DNA of 64,000 nucleotides from SAR202 cluster bacterium. Lineage in GTDB: Bacteria; Chloroflexota; Dehalococcoidia; Lucifugimonadales; VXLM01. The stretch spans positions 1-64,000 of the forward strand of contig JAKUTR010000009.1 of assembly GCA_022448725.1 (NCBI GenBank). Reading direction: 5' to 3'. Shown here piece after piece: positions 45,357 through 53,869 of this stretch. Numbering within the stretch: position 1 is the first letter of the stretch; the number at the start of each line of letters is the position of its first letter. A model generated the notes under the pieces. That model worked only from the letters and a program-made list of their open reading frames with translations. It had not been told where the DNA came from and searched no databases. The translations under genes were made by a program, and so were the position numbers.

Positions 45357-46043
45357 TCATTGGACAGGCCACTGTAAGTTCCGCGTATATCCCCGATCGC
45401 GCACTGGAGCAAAAGAGTACCTATGAATAGGGCAGGGACCTAAACGCTTTAGCGCGTCCAAATGCGCGGCCGAACCATAGCCTTTATTCTCACGGAAACC
45501 ATACTCAGGGTATTGCTGATCAAAGTCGCGCATCATCTGATCGCGTTCAACTTTAGCAACAACCGACGCAGCTGCAATCGACAGAGATTTAGAATCACCT
45601 TTTACAATCGGCTTTTGTGGAATTGTAATTCCAGGAATCTCAAAGGCATCAACAAGTAGGAATTCTGGTTGGATCGGCAGTAAACTGAGTGCGCGTTGCA
45701 TTGCTAGAAATGTTGCCGGGCTGATACCTATTCCATCTATCTCTTCGGGGGAAACTATGCCTATTGCTATTGCCATCGCGTTCTTGTGAATCCGGTGGTA
45801 GGCTGCTTCACGTTGTATAACAGTCATCGCCTTACTATCGCGAATAGAAGTCATCCAACTACCTTGGGATCCCGAAGACAAGACCACCACTCCAGCAACA
45901 ACGGGTCCTGCTAATGGCCCTCTACCGACCTCGTCAACACCACCAACAAAATTGTGCCCGCTTCGATGAAGTGCTCGCTCCTCTGTCAGAGGCGCCCTGT
46001 TTTTTACACGTCTCCGGCGGTGAATCTTTACTGCCATTCCCAT
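45357..46043 (-). CDS. rnhB: Ribonuclease HII
   Basis: A 228-residue endonuclease that removes ribonucleotides from RNA-DNA hybrids. GGVDEVGRGPLAGPVVAGVVVL provides the first catalytic Asp and Glu, DSKAMTVIQREAAYHRI follows, LLVDAF carries the next Asp, and the last part has PIVKGDSKSLSIAAASVVAKVERD and YPEYGFRENKGYGSAAH with the remaining acidic residue. A 20-residue basic N-terminal extension precedes the core. The start is uncertain: ATG at 46043 is given, TTG at 46052 and ATG at 46037 are possible. It overlaps the end of the mutarotase-like gene. Confidence 0.93.
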   Translation of the reverse strand: MGMAVKIHRRRRVKNRAPLTEERALHRSGHNFVGGVDEVGRGPLAGPVVAGVVVLSSGSQGSWMTSIRDSKAMTVIQREAAYHRIHKNAMAIAIGIVSPEEIDGIGISPATFLAMQRALSLLPIQPEFLLVDAFEIPGITIPQKPIVKGDSKSLSIAAASVVAKVERDQMMRDFDQQYPEYGFRENKGYGSAAHLDALKRLGPCPIHRYSFAPVRDRGYTRNLQWPVQ

Positions 46044-46912
46044 CGTGTCCAAGCTGAGAAAGGATGATCTCCGTCCACATACACGGTACCTGTGTTAGAA
46101 ACACCCTGAGAATCGAGGCGGAATGCGTCAACAGTACACGACACAGGCTCTACGCAGACGGCATGCTCAGGAGTGTAGACCACGACCTTTGAAACATTGT
46201 TCGAGGACCACATCTGGAGATCCAGCGAACCTGGCCAGCTGATGTTTACCGGGTAATCAGTTTGCACATCAAAACAGTGATTGAACTCACCAAACAAAGG
46301 TACTGTCTTGTCGAGTAAATTTAGATGATCTTCTATTTCGATACTACAACCAGTAGCGTGTTGTTCAATTTCCCAGACCGAGAGTTGACCAGGCATATGA
46401 AGTTGGAGACGACCGTCACCAAGGTCGGGACGGAACCATGGGTGCCAACCCACGCCGACAGGAAATCGATGTTCCTTTCCCGCACTTATAGACAATGCCA
46501 TAGTTAATGACCTGTTTCGCAACTCTACATCTAGGGTGACATCGCCCTGGAATGGCCAAGGATCGGATAATTCGGTAGTCAATCTTGCACTCGTGTCCTG
46601 AAGATCCACAACACACCACTCTCGATCACGAGTTAACCCATGTATAGCATTGGGCGGTCTATTAACAGGCATCTTATACGTTCGTTCATTCGCATATAGA
46701 ACGCCTTGCAACATATTCGATGGCCAGGGGCACATGATGAAACTCCCTGTACCTTGAGGTAACACCGATGGATTGTGAGGCCCGTCACCTCCCACTAGTA
46801 GTTCGTGAGTCCGTCCACTTGAGGAAACAACACGCAGCGAACGTAAGCTAGCACCGGCAAGGGGTGAAAGTAGCAGACGCGCATACTCATTTTCTAAACA
46901 GACTTCATCCAT
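46028..46912 (-). CDS. Galactose mutarotase-like (aldose 1-epimerase family) protein
   Basis: A 294-residue beta-sandwich protein of the aldose 1-epimerase / YeaD family. Candidate catalytic residues are His in NAIHGLTRDREW, His in VGVGWHPWFRPD and Glu in VCVEPVSCTVD, in the expected order. WPSNMLQG and the ending ENEYARLLLSPLAGASLRSL at the N-terminus fit the family. It may interconvert anomers of a sugar or a phosphosugar; substrate unknown. It starts just after mnmA (62 bases between) and overlaps rnhB by 16 bases, so the gene order mnmA - mutarotase-like - rnhB forms a likely operon. Confidence 0.85.
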   Translation of the reverse strand: MDEVCLENEYARLLLSPLAGASLRSLRVVSSSGRTHELLVGGDGPHNPSVLPQGTGSFIMCPWPSNMLQGVLYANERTYKMPVNRPPNAIHGLTRDREWCVVDLQDTSARLTTELSDPWPFQGDVTLDVELRNRSLTMALSISAGKEHRFPVGVGWHPWFRPDLGDGRLQLHMPGQLSVWEIEQHATGCSIEIEDHLNLLDKTVPLFGEFNHCFDVQTDYPVNISWPGSLDLQMWSSNNVSKVVVYTPEHAVCVEPVSCTVDAFRLDSQGVSNTGTVYVDGDHPFSAWTRWEWQ

Positions 46913-46974
46913 CTACACCCTCCAAACTATGGTGCCCCATGGTGCCAATCGTTTAGCAGTGAAGTCAAAGTCGC

Positions 46975-48099
46975 TTAAACGGTAGCGAGCAGTTCCTGGT
47001 TTTGGACATTGTCTGGGACATCAGGGCCTAACTCTATCAAGCCGCCACCGATAAGCTGATCCCCCTTGTAAAAAACAACGGCCTGTCCAGGCGTGACTGC
47101 ACGTTGAGGCTCATCGAACTTGATCGACGCCCCCGCTCCATGTGGAACGACCACCGCCTTCGCCTCAGATGCTTTGTAGCGAATCTTCGCTGTTACATCC
47201 AGGGGCACGCCTTCTTTTACCGATGCCACATAGTTAACCCTGGAAGCCCACATTCGATCCTGGTAAAGATGCTCTTTTGACGCAAGCGTTACCACATTCG
47301 TCTCGGCGTCAATCTTGGTAACGAACAGCGGATCTTTCGTATTACCCTCTAAGCCCAGCTTACGTCTTTGGCCAATGGTGAAGAACTGGACTCCAGGATG
47401 CTCGCCGATTACCTTGCCTTGGATATCGACGTATGCTCCTTTCTGGGGTTGGCTACGCTCGCCTACAAATTTACGATAATCCCCGTCAGGAATAAAACAA
47501 ATTTCCTGGCTATCAGGCTTGTCGGCCACTGGCAAATCGGCTTCGCTTGCGATCTCACGTATCCGAGTCTTGGGATATTCCCCTACAGGAAACAAAAGCC
47601 GGCTCAATTCAGGTTGCCGCAGCGTGAAAAGAACGTACGATTGGTCTTTACTGGTATCAATCCCTTTTAGAAGTTGGTACTCCGCTTCCTCGGACCGGAT
47701 ACGGGCATAGTGTCCCGTTGCGATGAAATCAGCATCAAGGAGCATCGCTCGCCGTAGCAAAAAGTCAAACTTGATCTTGTCATTACATGCCAAACATGGG
47801 TGCGGCGTCCTGCCACGTTCATATTCTCGAACGAAATACTCTACGACATTCTCTTGAAATTCACGTTCGAAATTTTGGACGTAGTGGGGTACCCCAATGG
47901 TCTGGCAAACTCGACGAGCATCATCAACATCCTCAACAGAGCAGCAGCGCTTACTATGCTTTGGCACATCTTCTTGGTCTGCCGTCCACAAGCGCATGGT
48001 CACGCCAATTACGTCGTAACCCTGCCTATGAAGCAATAGAGCAGCAACGGAGGAATCTACTCCGCCACTCATCGCTACTATCACACGCCCCTTCGTCAT
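46975..48099 (-). CDS. mnmA: tRNA-specific 2-thiouridylase
   Basis: A 374-residue enzyme that thiolates U34 of Lys, Glu and Gln tRNAs. The PP-loop SGGVDSSVAALLLHRQGYDVIGVTMRLW starts the chain, and CCSVEDVDDARRVCQTIGVPHY, PCLACNDKIKFDFLL (first active cysteine, Cys of the NxxCN-type region), GHYARI, and PDSQEICFIPDGDYRKFV (second active cysteine) follow. The C-terminal part has GEHPGVQFFTIGQRRKLGL. The start given is ATG at 48099 (MTKGRVIVAMSGG) by family length; a longer frame from ATG at 48135 is possible. Divergent from the tiny genes at 48213 onward. Confidence 0.95.
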   Translation of the reverse strand: MTKGRVIVAMSGGVDSSVAALLLHRQGYDVIGVTMRLWTADQEDVPKHSKRCCSVEDVDDARRVCQTIGVPHYVQNFEREFQENVVEYFVREYERGRTPHPCLACNDKIKFDFLLRRAMLLDADFIATGHYARIRSEEAEYQLLKGIDTSKDQSYVLFTLRQPELSRLLFPVGEYPKTRIREIASEADLPVADKPDSQEICFIPDGDYRKFVGERSQPQKGAYVDIQGKVIGEHPGVQFFTIGQRRKLGLEGNTKDPLFVTKIDAETNVVTLASKEHLYQDRMWASRVNYVASVKEGVPLDVTAKIRYKASEAKAVVVPHGAGASIKFDEPQRAVTPGQAVVFYKGDQLIGGGLIELGPDVPDNVQNQELLATV

Positions 48100-48212
48100 G
48101 CGTCCCAGCCTAGCACAGCGATTAGTTGTCATCAATGAAAGAAAACACCCGGTTTGAGACTGTTCTCACTATTGTCCTTAGGTTATTATGAACAGTATGA
48201 CAAGGAGCACGG

Positions 48213-48374
48213 ATGCGACTGAGTAAAATTGCCTGGGCTGTGACGGTATCTGGCATCGTTCTGGTTGCAGTGAGTGTAGTACTGCAAAGTGATGATATCC
48301 GTCGTGCCGGCCTGATAATCTTACTGACAGGTACTGTCTGGGTGTGGACTCTAAGAATCCGTGATAGGACTTAA
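48213..48374 (+). CDS. Small two-helix membrane protein
   Basis: A 53-residue open frame with AAGGAG about 5 bases before its ATG. It encodes two hydrophobic stretches, IAWAVTVSGIVLVAVSVVL and AGLIILLTGTVWVWTL, separated by QSDDIRR and closed by a basic end (RIRDRT). I recognise no family. The next small gene starts 13 bases later with its own AGGAGG, so the two are probably co-transcribed. The good ribosome binding site and the membrane topology support a real gene despite its size. Confidence 0.6.
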   Translation: MRLSKIAWAVTVSGIVLVAVSVVLQSDDIRRAGLIILLTGTVWVWTLRIRDRT

Positions 48375-48387
48375 TCAGGAGGCAACA

Positions 48388-48582
48388 ATGGGATACTCTG
48401 CAATGGATAGCGTCGATGAAGGCAAAGATTTCGTGTCCCCAGCTGGACTTTCAATAAGAACAACTGGCACTACTGTACTAGTGGACAGCCACGATATGTA
48501 CGTCCATGAGGTAGAGATTACAGATGGAGTCGGTGAGGGTAACAGATACCTTCTGAACCTCGACTCTGCCCAGGAATCCTAA
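48388..48582 (+). CDS. Small protein with NHL-propeller-like N-terminus
   Basis: A 64-residue frame whose ATG has AGGAGG 5 bases ahead. It starts MGYSAMDSVDEGKDFVSPAG and continues LSIRTTGTTVLVDSHDMYVHEVEI. The beginning resembles LGYAAMDARGFYYPVSLTI of the NHL propeller at 28087-29103, as if only the first blade remained. It may be a truncated descendant of such a gene or a short protein that pairs with the membrane protein in front of it. Its stop overlaps the convergent gene at 48579 by 4 bases. Function unknown. Confidence 0.6.
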   Translation: MGYSAMDSVDEGKDFVSPAGLSIRTTGTTVLVDSHDMYVHEVEITDGVGEGNRYLLNLDSAQES

Positions 48583-49763
48583 TCACACGAGACCGCTCTC
48601 ACGGCTTGTCCAACGAACCCAAGCTGCTCCTCACGGAGAAGTCCGTAGTTGTAGAAAAGGGCACCATTCGCCCCAACATTCTTCGCATCCTTTGTTCGCT
48701 CGATTAGAGGACCAGCTTCGAGAACATTACCCGGACCGACCGGTACGAACACTTCTCCGTCAGTTGCTATCATTTCTAAATAGGACTGCAACTCTTCAGC
48801 CGAGCTTGGTGTGCCTACCGTCAGCCGGTCAATTTCCCGGTTGATACTTGGTTTCAGACCATTGATCCAAGTCCGCCCAGGACCTGTTAGATAATCGGAC
48901 TGTACTTTACCTCCTGCATTCTTGATCACCTGGGCAACCCGAACCCACAGACTCGTTGTTACGGCGTTTAGTGAGTCAACGTACTGACGAAGTCGTCCTT
49001 CAAAGGCCTCATTTAGCCAATCTTCATCTACTGGCAGTAAATCTTCATCTCTCGGAAGTCGGGCCATTCGAGGTCGTAGCCATTCCACAACGTCATCACG
49101 AAAAGTTTGGACATCTAGTCCACCCTCCTCAGCATTTGCCATCGATGCAGAATTGAAACATATCCCCAGTAAAAACTGACATCGCTCACTGATATCGCCG
49201 ACGAACTTGTTTTTTAGTAACCCGTGCCTCCACATTTGCCTCTGAAGCGCCTCTATGCGTACAGCATGTGGTTGATAACGTTCCATAATCTCCGCGGTAA
49301 GGGCCACCGCATACTCCTGAGCCGACGCAGACGATGGGCTAATCTGTCCCACGTAAGGAGTACCGAACGCATCCTGTTTCGCAAACTCCGGGTATTTCGA
49401 GCTTACGTAGTGGTTGAAAAAATATACGATCCAAGCAGAGAACGTAAGACCTCTATCGCGAATAGCATCGACAATTCGATCAAAATAGGCAGCGTCAACA
49501 ACATCTGGGCTAACCCGAGGTTTGATAGCTATACCAGCATAGCGCTCAACTTCAGGCTGAAAATATACTGCCCCGTTATCCCCTAAGTGAATAGGCCGTA
49601 GTGGATTGTGCGGTGAGAAGTAGTTTGAGACGTGATAGCTAGGTGTTAGGAGAACCTCCGTACAACCCGTCAGATCGGTAATCTTACTAAGGGCAGTATC
49701 GATGCCCTCATCCGCTATATCCCAAGGATATGTATACATGACGCTAGTGAAGGTTTTACTCAT
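48579..49763 (-). CDS. Uncharacterised protein, possible TIM-barrel hydrolase
   Basis: A 394-residue protein I do not recognise. It opens SVMYTYPWDIADEGIDTALS and has DRGLTFSAWIVYFFNHYVSSKYP, KQDAFGTPYVGQISPSSASAQEYAVALTA and VRIEALQRQMW, a pattern reminiscent of glycoside hydrolase-like barrels (strand, then acidic or aromatic ends), but no catalytic pair is certain. The C-terminal part has IATDGEVFVPVGPGNV and GANGALFYNYGLL. The start is ATG at 49763, overlapping the bicupin stop by 8 bases, so both proteins are made from one message. Function is unknown. Confidence 0.7.
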   Translation of the reverse strand: MSKTFTSVMYTYPWDIADEGIDTALSKITDLTGCTEVLLTPSYHVSNYFSPHNPLRPIHLGDNGAVYFQPEVERYAGIAIKPRVSPDVVDAAYFDRIVDAIRDRGLTFSAWIVYFFNHYVSSKYPEFAKQDAFGTPYVGQISPSSASAQEYAVALTAEIMERYQPHAVRIEALQRQMWRHGLLKNKFVGDISERCQFLLGICFNSASMANAEEGGLDVQTFRDDVVEWLRPRMARLPRDEDLLPVDEDWLNEAFEGRLRQYVDSLNAVTTSLWVRVAQVIKNAGGKVQSDYLTGPGRTWINGLKPSINREIDRLTVGTPSSAEELQSYLEMIATDGEVFVPVGPGNVLEAGPLIERTKDAKNVGANGALFYNYGLLREEQLGFVGQAVRAVSCD

Positions 49764-50415
49764 CGGTGTGCCCAATATCAATTGGCGCGTCTACAAACAT
49801 CGTATACCGCTGGGTTTTAGGCTTCTCTGCATCCTCGGCCCGTACATATCTTATTGAGCTCTGTCCCAAAAGTCTGCGAGGAAGAATCATTACTCGAATA
49901 AACGCAGTTAGATCCGTGGCTGAGGCTTCTGCATAAACTGGGTCAGGGCCTGCCTCGAACCAGGCTTCACCCGGCTCAATATGACTATTTGTTCCCTCGG
50001 TGGCAACTTCAAACTCGCCCGTGTACAAACAGCTGATCCCTGGTCCCTGATGAGTGTGGGTATATGCAACCCCGCTGAGTGGGAAATCGACTCGATCGCA
50101 TCGCATCAAGTACTCACCTTCAGCCTCCAACTGAATTGTTGCCACCATTTTCATACCCGCTTCCTCACTACGTGCTGGCGCGGCTACCCCTTCGTTTAAT
50201 TCCCAACGCCACATAGTTGCCCCCGCTTCGCCTGCCGTGATGGATACTGGCATCGCACTATATACAGCTTCGTTCTCTGAAAGCTGATTCGATTTGTCGC
50301 CAAAGATCACCCTCGCAGATCCCGAAGCCACAAATACCACCCGATTGGTTTTTCTATAGGAAACCTGGTGTCCTGGGGAGATGTTGTCTTCAAATAAACT
50401 AAGTGTGTAATCCAC
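49756..50415 (-). CDS. Two-domain cupin protein
   Basis: A 219-residue protein with two cupin-like barrels. The first (about 1-70) has RVVFVASGSARVIFGDKSNQL and ENEAVYSAMPVSITAG; the second (about 95-180) has VAYTHTHQGPGISCLYTGEFEV and EPGEAWFEAGPDPVYAEAS, where THTHQGPG supplies the histidines of a metal site. Only the second barrel keeps such residues. It may bind a small molecule or catalyse a simple conversion; the downstream gene of unknown function is translated from its end. The start was not examined further; no strong ribosome binding site was noted. Confidence 0.78.
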   Translation of the reverse strand: MDYTLSLFEDNISPGHQVSYRKTNRVVFVASGSARVIFGDKSNQLSENEAVYSAMPVSITAGEAGATMWRWELNEGVAAPARSEEAGMKMVATIQLEAEGEYLMRCDRVDFPLSGVAYTHTHQGPGISCLYTGEFEVATEGTNSHIEPGEAWFEAGPDPVYAEASATDLTAFIRVMILPRRLLGQSSIRYVRAEDAEKPKTQRYTMFVDAPIDIGHTDE

Positions 50416-50498
50416 AATCCTACCTTTAGTACAGATAGTCGGTCATCCTAACACACAGTCGTTGACCCGCCCGTAGTCCCAAACTACAATGCTCGCAC

Positions 50499-51071
50499 AT
50501 GCTTAATTCGCTCTTCAGACGTAATAAGCGGAAGCCGGTTGGTAGTGCCCCTACTGATGACGGCATCAGTTCGGCCGAGGTTAGCGACGTATTCACCGTC
50601 TCCGGGTTTGACGTAGAACTCGATACCGGTTATTACCTGGTTGAATCCAAACATCGGTACAAGACCGTCTATGCAGAATGGTTCGAGATTATTGGAGCCG
50701 AGGGAGACAAGAAACTGTGGGTCTACTGGTCACACGATGCAGGACAATTATTTGTTTCGGTCACTGCTGACAACACACCTCTCAGCAGCAATGCCCTAGG
50801 CCTATCCCATGAAGATTTAGTGAAACTGGACGAGGAACACTCCATCGACAACTACTTCACATACAACGGTACGGAGTACTACTATACCAACAGTGGGGAA
50901 GCTTTCTATTTCCAAGAGAACGCGGGTGAGGGGAGTGGGTATTATACTTGGGATTTCATCAGCTCTGACGAGACGATGGTACTATCTGTAGACAAGTTTG
51001 AAGGGCGTCCCTTCGAAGGATACATTAGTGAAATCGTCAGGCCTGACAGTATTACCGTTTATAAACAATAA
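50499..51071 (+). CDS. DUF4178 family protein
   Basis: A 190-residue protein that resembles DUF4178. After a basic N-terminus (LFRRNKRKPVG) it shows DTGYYLVESKHRYKTVYAEWFEIIG, KKLWVYWSHDAGQLFVSVTAD, NYFTYNGTEYYYTNSGEAFYFQENAGEGSGYYTWDFIS and SVDKFEGRPFEGYISEIVRPDSITVYKQ, all fitting the family pattern of repeated aromatic strands. No signal peptide. DUF4178 genes commonly sit next to DUF350 genes, as here (31 bases apart). Function is unknown; a role in a membrane stress or polyamine-linked system has been proposed for the neighbourhood, from memory. Confidence 0.75.
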   Translation: MLNSLFRRNKRKPVGSAPTDDGISSAEVSDVFTVSGFDVELDTGYYLVESKHRYKTVYAEWFEIIGAEGDKKLWVYWSHDAGQLFVSVTADNTPLSSNALGLSHEDLVKLDEEHSIDNYFTYNGTEYYYTNSGEAFYFQENAGEGSGYYTWDFISSDETMVLSVDKFEGRPFEGYISEIVRPDSITVYKQ

Positions 51072-51102
51072 GTGATCGGGCAACAATGAGGAGTACAATT
51101 CG

Positions 51103-52005
51103 ATGCTAGACGCCTTCTACGACACGTTTGAATTATTGCCCCGCGGATTGATCTATGTCGCTCTCGGGATATTGGTGGTCTACTTTGCCAAGTTAATACA
51201 GGATTGGATTACTCCATACCGGATCGGTGACCAGGTTGGTACCGGCAAGAACAACGCACTAGGCCTAAGTCTATCCGGCTACTTTGTTGGCGTGATCATA
51301 GTCTTTGTAGCTGTTCTCTACACGCCATTTAGTAGCGGTGGATCAAACCTTACCTTTGATATTGACTTTGCCACTGAAGTCTTGCAGGTGTTCTTGTATT
51401 CCATGGGTGGCATTCTAGTACTGAACTTGACCCGTTATCTTATCGACCACTTAGTACTCCGAAAATTCAAAGTTGAAAAAGCTATCATAGAGGATCAGAA
51501 TATCGGGACGGGTGCCGTTGAGTTTGGGATCTACATCGCCGTAGCACTAGTGATAGCTTCATCCTTGGCAGGAGAAGCAGCTGCCACGAGTATCGTTGAG
51601 GAGATCCTACGATCCGTGGTCTTTTTCCTGCTTGGGATGGTTGTACTGGTAGCGTACACCTATTTCTACCAGTTCACGACGCGCTACGACATTCACGATG
51701 AGATCGAGCGCGCCAATCCTGCAGTAGGGATCACTGTTGCAGCGAACCTTATAGCGATCGCTATAGTGACCTTTAAAGCAGTGTATGGGGTGTTCATGGG
51801 GTGGGGAGAAAGCCTAGTCTCATTCGTAACATTCGCAATCACTGGATTTATCCTTTTACTTGTGGTCCGGTGGATAGTGGATAAAGTAATCTTCCCACGT
51901 ATCAAAATCCCGGCAGAGTTATCTGAATCCCAAAACACCGGGGTAGCGTTCATAGTTGGGGGTGTAGTCATCAGCGCTTCGCTAGTACTTTATTTCGCAA
52001 TTTAA
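51103..52005 (+). CDS. DUF350 family membrane protein (YjfL-like), duplicated
   Basis: A 300-residue protein with about eight hydrophobic segments arranged as repeated DUF350 units. Each unit has a polar N/G-rich motif before a helix: KNNALGLSLSGYFVGV, QNIGTGAVEFGIYIA, NPAVGITVAANLIAI and SQNTGVAFIVGGVV. DUF350 (YjfL in Escherichia coli) is a membrane protein of unknown function. It follows the DUF4178 gene, and its stop is 9 bases from the convergent operon 52015-61016, whose K+ channel is also often encoded near DUF350. Confidence 0.85.
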   Translation: MLDAFYDTFELLPRGLIYVALGILVVYFAKLIQDWITPYRIGDQVGTGKNNALGLSLSGYFVGVIIVFVAVLYTPFSSGGSNLTFDIDFATEVLQVFLYSMGGILVLNLTRYLIDHLVLRKFKVEKAIIEDQNIGTGAVEFGIYIAVALVIASSLAGEAAATSIVEEILRSVVFFLLGMVVLVAYTYFYQFTTRYDIHDEIERANPAVGITVAANLIAIAIVTFKAVYGVFMGWGESLVSFVTFAITGFILLLVVRWIVDKVIFPRIKIPAELSESQNTGVAFIVGGVVISASLVLYFAI

Positions 52006-52014
52006 CCGCAGATA

Positions 52015-53004
52015 CTAGCGATCCAAGTAACGAAGGAGTCGACGATGACGCTCATCGGCTTCGTGTGCTTCCATGTCTTCTTCAATTAGAGTCAGTCCCT
52101 CATTGATCACATCATCAAGAATCGTGGCTGCAACCTCATCACGATTTACGACTGGTTCTATGGATTTTGAGAAAAACTCCTCATCACAAAGTGCACCTAT
52201 CAACTTAAGGTCGGTTTCTCTACCTACACCACTGTCATATAACATCCTTGAAAAGACCGCTCTTATCGGGTCTATACCTTCCGCCTCATAAACTTGAACA
52301 CGAATGTCCAGCCCCCTAGCTAACCCGAAAGCTGTTTCACTTGTCTCTTCATCGATATCTACATCTGCAAAAATATCGTACCGCTCGATCATCATCTCAG
52401 TATCAGCGGCCTGGACCTCCATGGCCCTGTAACCAGCTTCTGTAATCTGATAACCCTCCTGACCTCCTCCGTACTCTAGGAGATCATCCTCAACGAGACG
52501 GTTAGCAGTAGCAAATAAGCCTGAGTGGCTTTCATCACCAGCTAAATTAGACAAGATATGGTTGTAACGATCTAAATAATGAATCATCAGTTGAGTCTGT
52601 AGCGAGTCAATTATTTTTTTACACGTTTCGTAATAGCTTCGAGCTACGGCATATTGAAAAGGGGTATATTGATAATTCACAATCAGGTTTAGGATTCCAT
52701 TATGAATGTGAGCATCTATGGTGTCTGTGTGACCAATTGCCCCCATCCCTGTCTTAAAGCTAATCGAACATTTCTGTGAGCGTGAGTCGCTGATAGCACG
52801 TCCACATAGCCGGTAGATTTCTCCACTGTCCGGGTTCTTACCTTCGTCAAAATCCGGCTCAGAATACGGCCCCTCACATGGCGGCCACAGGTAGTTAATC
52901 AAGTCCGCGACGCTTAGATTGCGTTGCGCCAATGCAATTACCATCTCGAAATCGTTTTCGTCAGATGGTCCAGCTAGATGTACTTGAAGTATGAAATCAC
53001 TCAA
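52015..53004 (-). CDS. Uncharacterised protein with possible winged-helix segment
   Basis: A 329-residue protein that I do not recognise. The N-terminal part starts SDFILQVHLAGPSDENDFEMVIALAQRN; the middle has VARSYYETCKKIIDSLQTQLMIHYLDRYNHIL; a possible winged helix follows with ANRLVEDDLLEYGGGQEGYQITEAGYRAME; the C-terminal 110 residues are acidic and helical. The start chosen is TTG at 53004, because the longer frame would overlap the lipoprotein gene by 61 bases; the ribosome binding site is weak, so this start is uncertain. It is the last gene of the SecA-like operon, 23 bases behind the lipoprotein. Confidence 0.6.
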   Translation of the reverse strand: MSDFILQVHLAGPSDENDFEMVIALAQRNLSVADLINYLWPPCEGPYSEPDFDEGKNPDSGEIYRLCGRAISDSRSQKCSISFKTGMGAIGHTDTIDAHIHNGILNLIVNYQYTPFQYAVARSYYETCKKIIDSLQTQLMIHYLDRYNHILSNLAGDESHSGLFATANRLVEDDLLEYGGGQEGYQITEAGYRAMEVQAADTEMMIERYDIFADVDIDEETSETAFGLARGLDIRVQVYEAEGIDPIRAVFSRMLYDSGVGRETDLKLIGALCDEEFFSKSIEPVVNRDEVAATILDDVINEGLTLIEEDMEAHEADERHRRLLRYLDR

Positions 53005-53027
53005 ACAGCACCCATACCTAGCCGAAT

Positions 53028-53852
53028 CTACAGTTCTTTGTCGCGCATGGATCCTACGATCATTTGGCCCCCACCTCCGCCACGGCACCCCCCTCCACTG
53101 CTAGCACGCCCAAAACTCGAACCACGACCAGAAGAGCCCCAACTACTTCGGACACCTGTCGAACTTGTCCGAAAGCTGCCTCTGCTTTTTGACCTGGATT
53201 GGTAGGTTTGCCTGCTCTGGCTAAGTTTGCGACCTGATTCAGAATAGCGCGATCCGGCGAAACTCTTTTGTCGATTGAAGTAAGACGAGTTATTGTTTAC
53301 CTGATTACGATATTGGTTCGTTGTTCTGTAACGATTTCGATGTGCCCTCACTGAATAGTTACCGGGCGGGGAGCTATAGAAATACCCTCTCGGGCTCAAA
53401 GATGAAATCATCATGTAGGTGAACAGGAAATTCCCAGCACCAAAGTTTGAGTGGTAATAGGAGTTAGCATGATAACCCCTTGTTTCATAGTTGTTGTCTT
53501 TGTGTTGAGTTATTGAAAATAACTGATCGTCTGCCTGCTCACTAATCAAGGTATTTGAGTCTAGGTCCTCCCATCCTTCAAGGATCAGTTGACCATCAGC
53601 CTGCTGGGCACGAACTAGAATGAACCCATCACCTTCGTATATCTCGTTAACGCGTTTTTCAAAATCAGTAGCGCTCTTAGAAGCCTTGAACGCTTCCTGT
53701 ACAGCGTCAAGATTTATCCTTCCCGCCGCACCGTCTGTCTCTGCCCACTCCTCATACGACGGTCCTGTACTACACGCTGCTAAAGTTGGACCGGTAGCCA
53801 CAGCGAGTCCAACCATTGATCGAGTTCCCAACCGTTTGAGCTTAGTCTTCAT
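53028..53852 (-). CDS. Lipoprotein with Arg/Ser/Gly-rich low-complexity tail
   Basis: A 274-residue lipoprotein of unknown family. The signal runs KTKLKRLGTRSMVGLAVATG with lipobox LAAC at about residue 27. The mature domain (about 35-150) includes EYEGDGFILV-like IYEGDGFILVRAQQADGQLIL and GWEDLDSN, then YETRGYHANSYYHSNFGAGNFLFTYMMISS. The C-terminal 120 residues are rich in Arg, Ser, Tyr and Gly with no Glu or Asp until the end and close with GGGGGQMIVGSMRDKEL. GGGAGG precedes the ATG. It sits 17 bases after the SecA-like gene, which makes it a candidate partner or substrate of that ATPase. Confidence 0.75.
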   Translation of the reverse strand: MKTKLKRLGTRSMVGLAVATGPTLAACSTGPSYEEWAETDGAAGRINLDAVQEAFKASKSATDFEKRVNEIYEGDGFILVRAQQADGQLILEGWEDLDSNTLISEQADDQLFSITQHKDNNYETRGYHANSYYHSNFGAGNFLFTYMMISSLSPRGYFYSSPPGNYSVRAHRNRYRTTNQYRNQVNNNSSYFNRQKSFAGSRYSESGRKLSQSRQTYQSRSKSRGSFRTSSTGVRSSWGSSGRGSSFGRASSGGGCRGGGGGQMIVGSMRDKEL

Positions 53853-53869
53853 AAGATCCTCCCGGAAAA

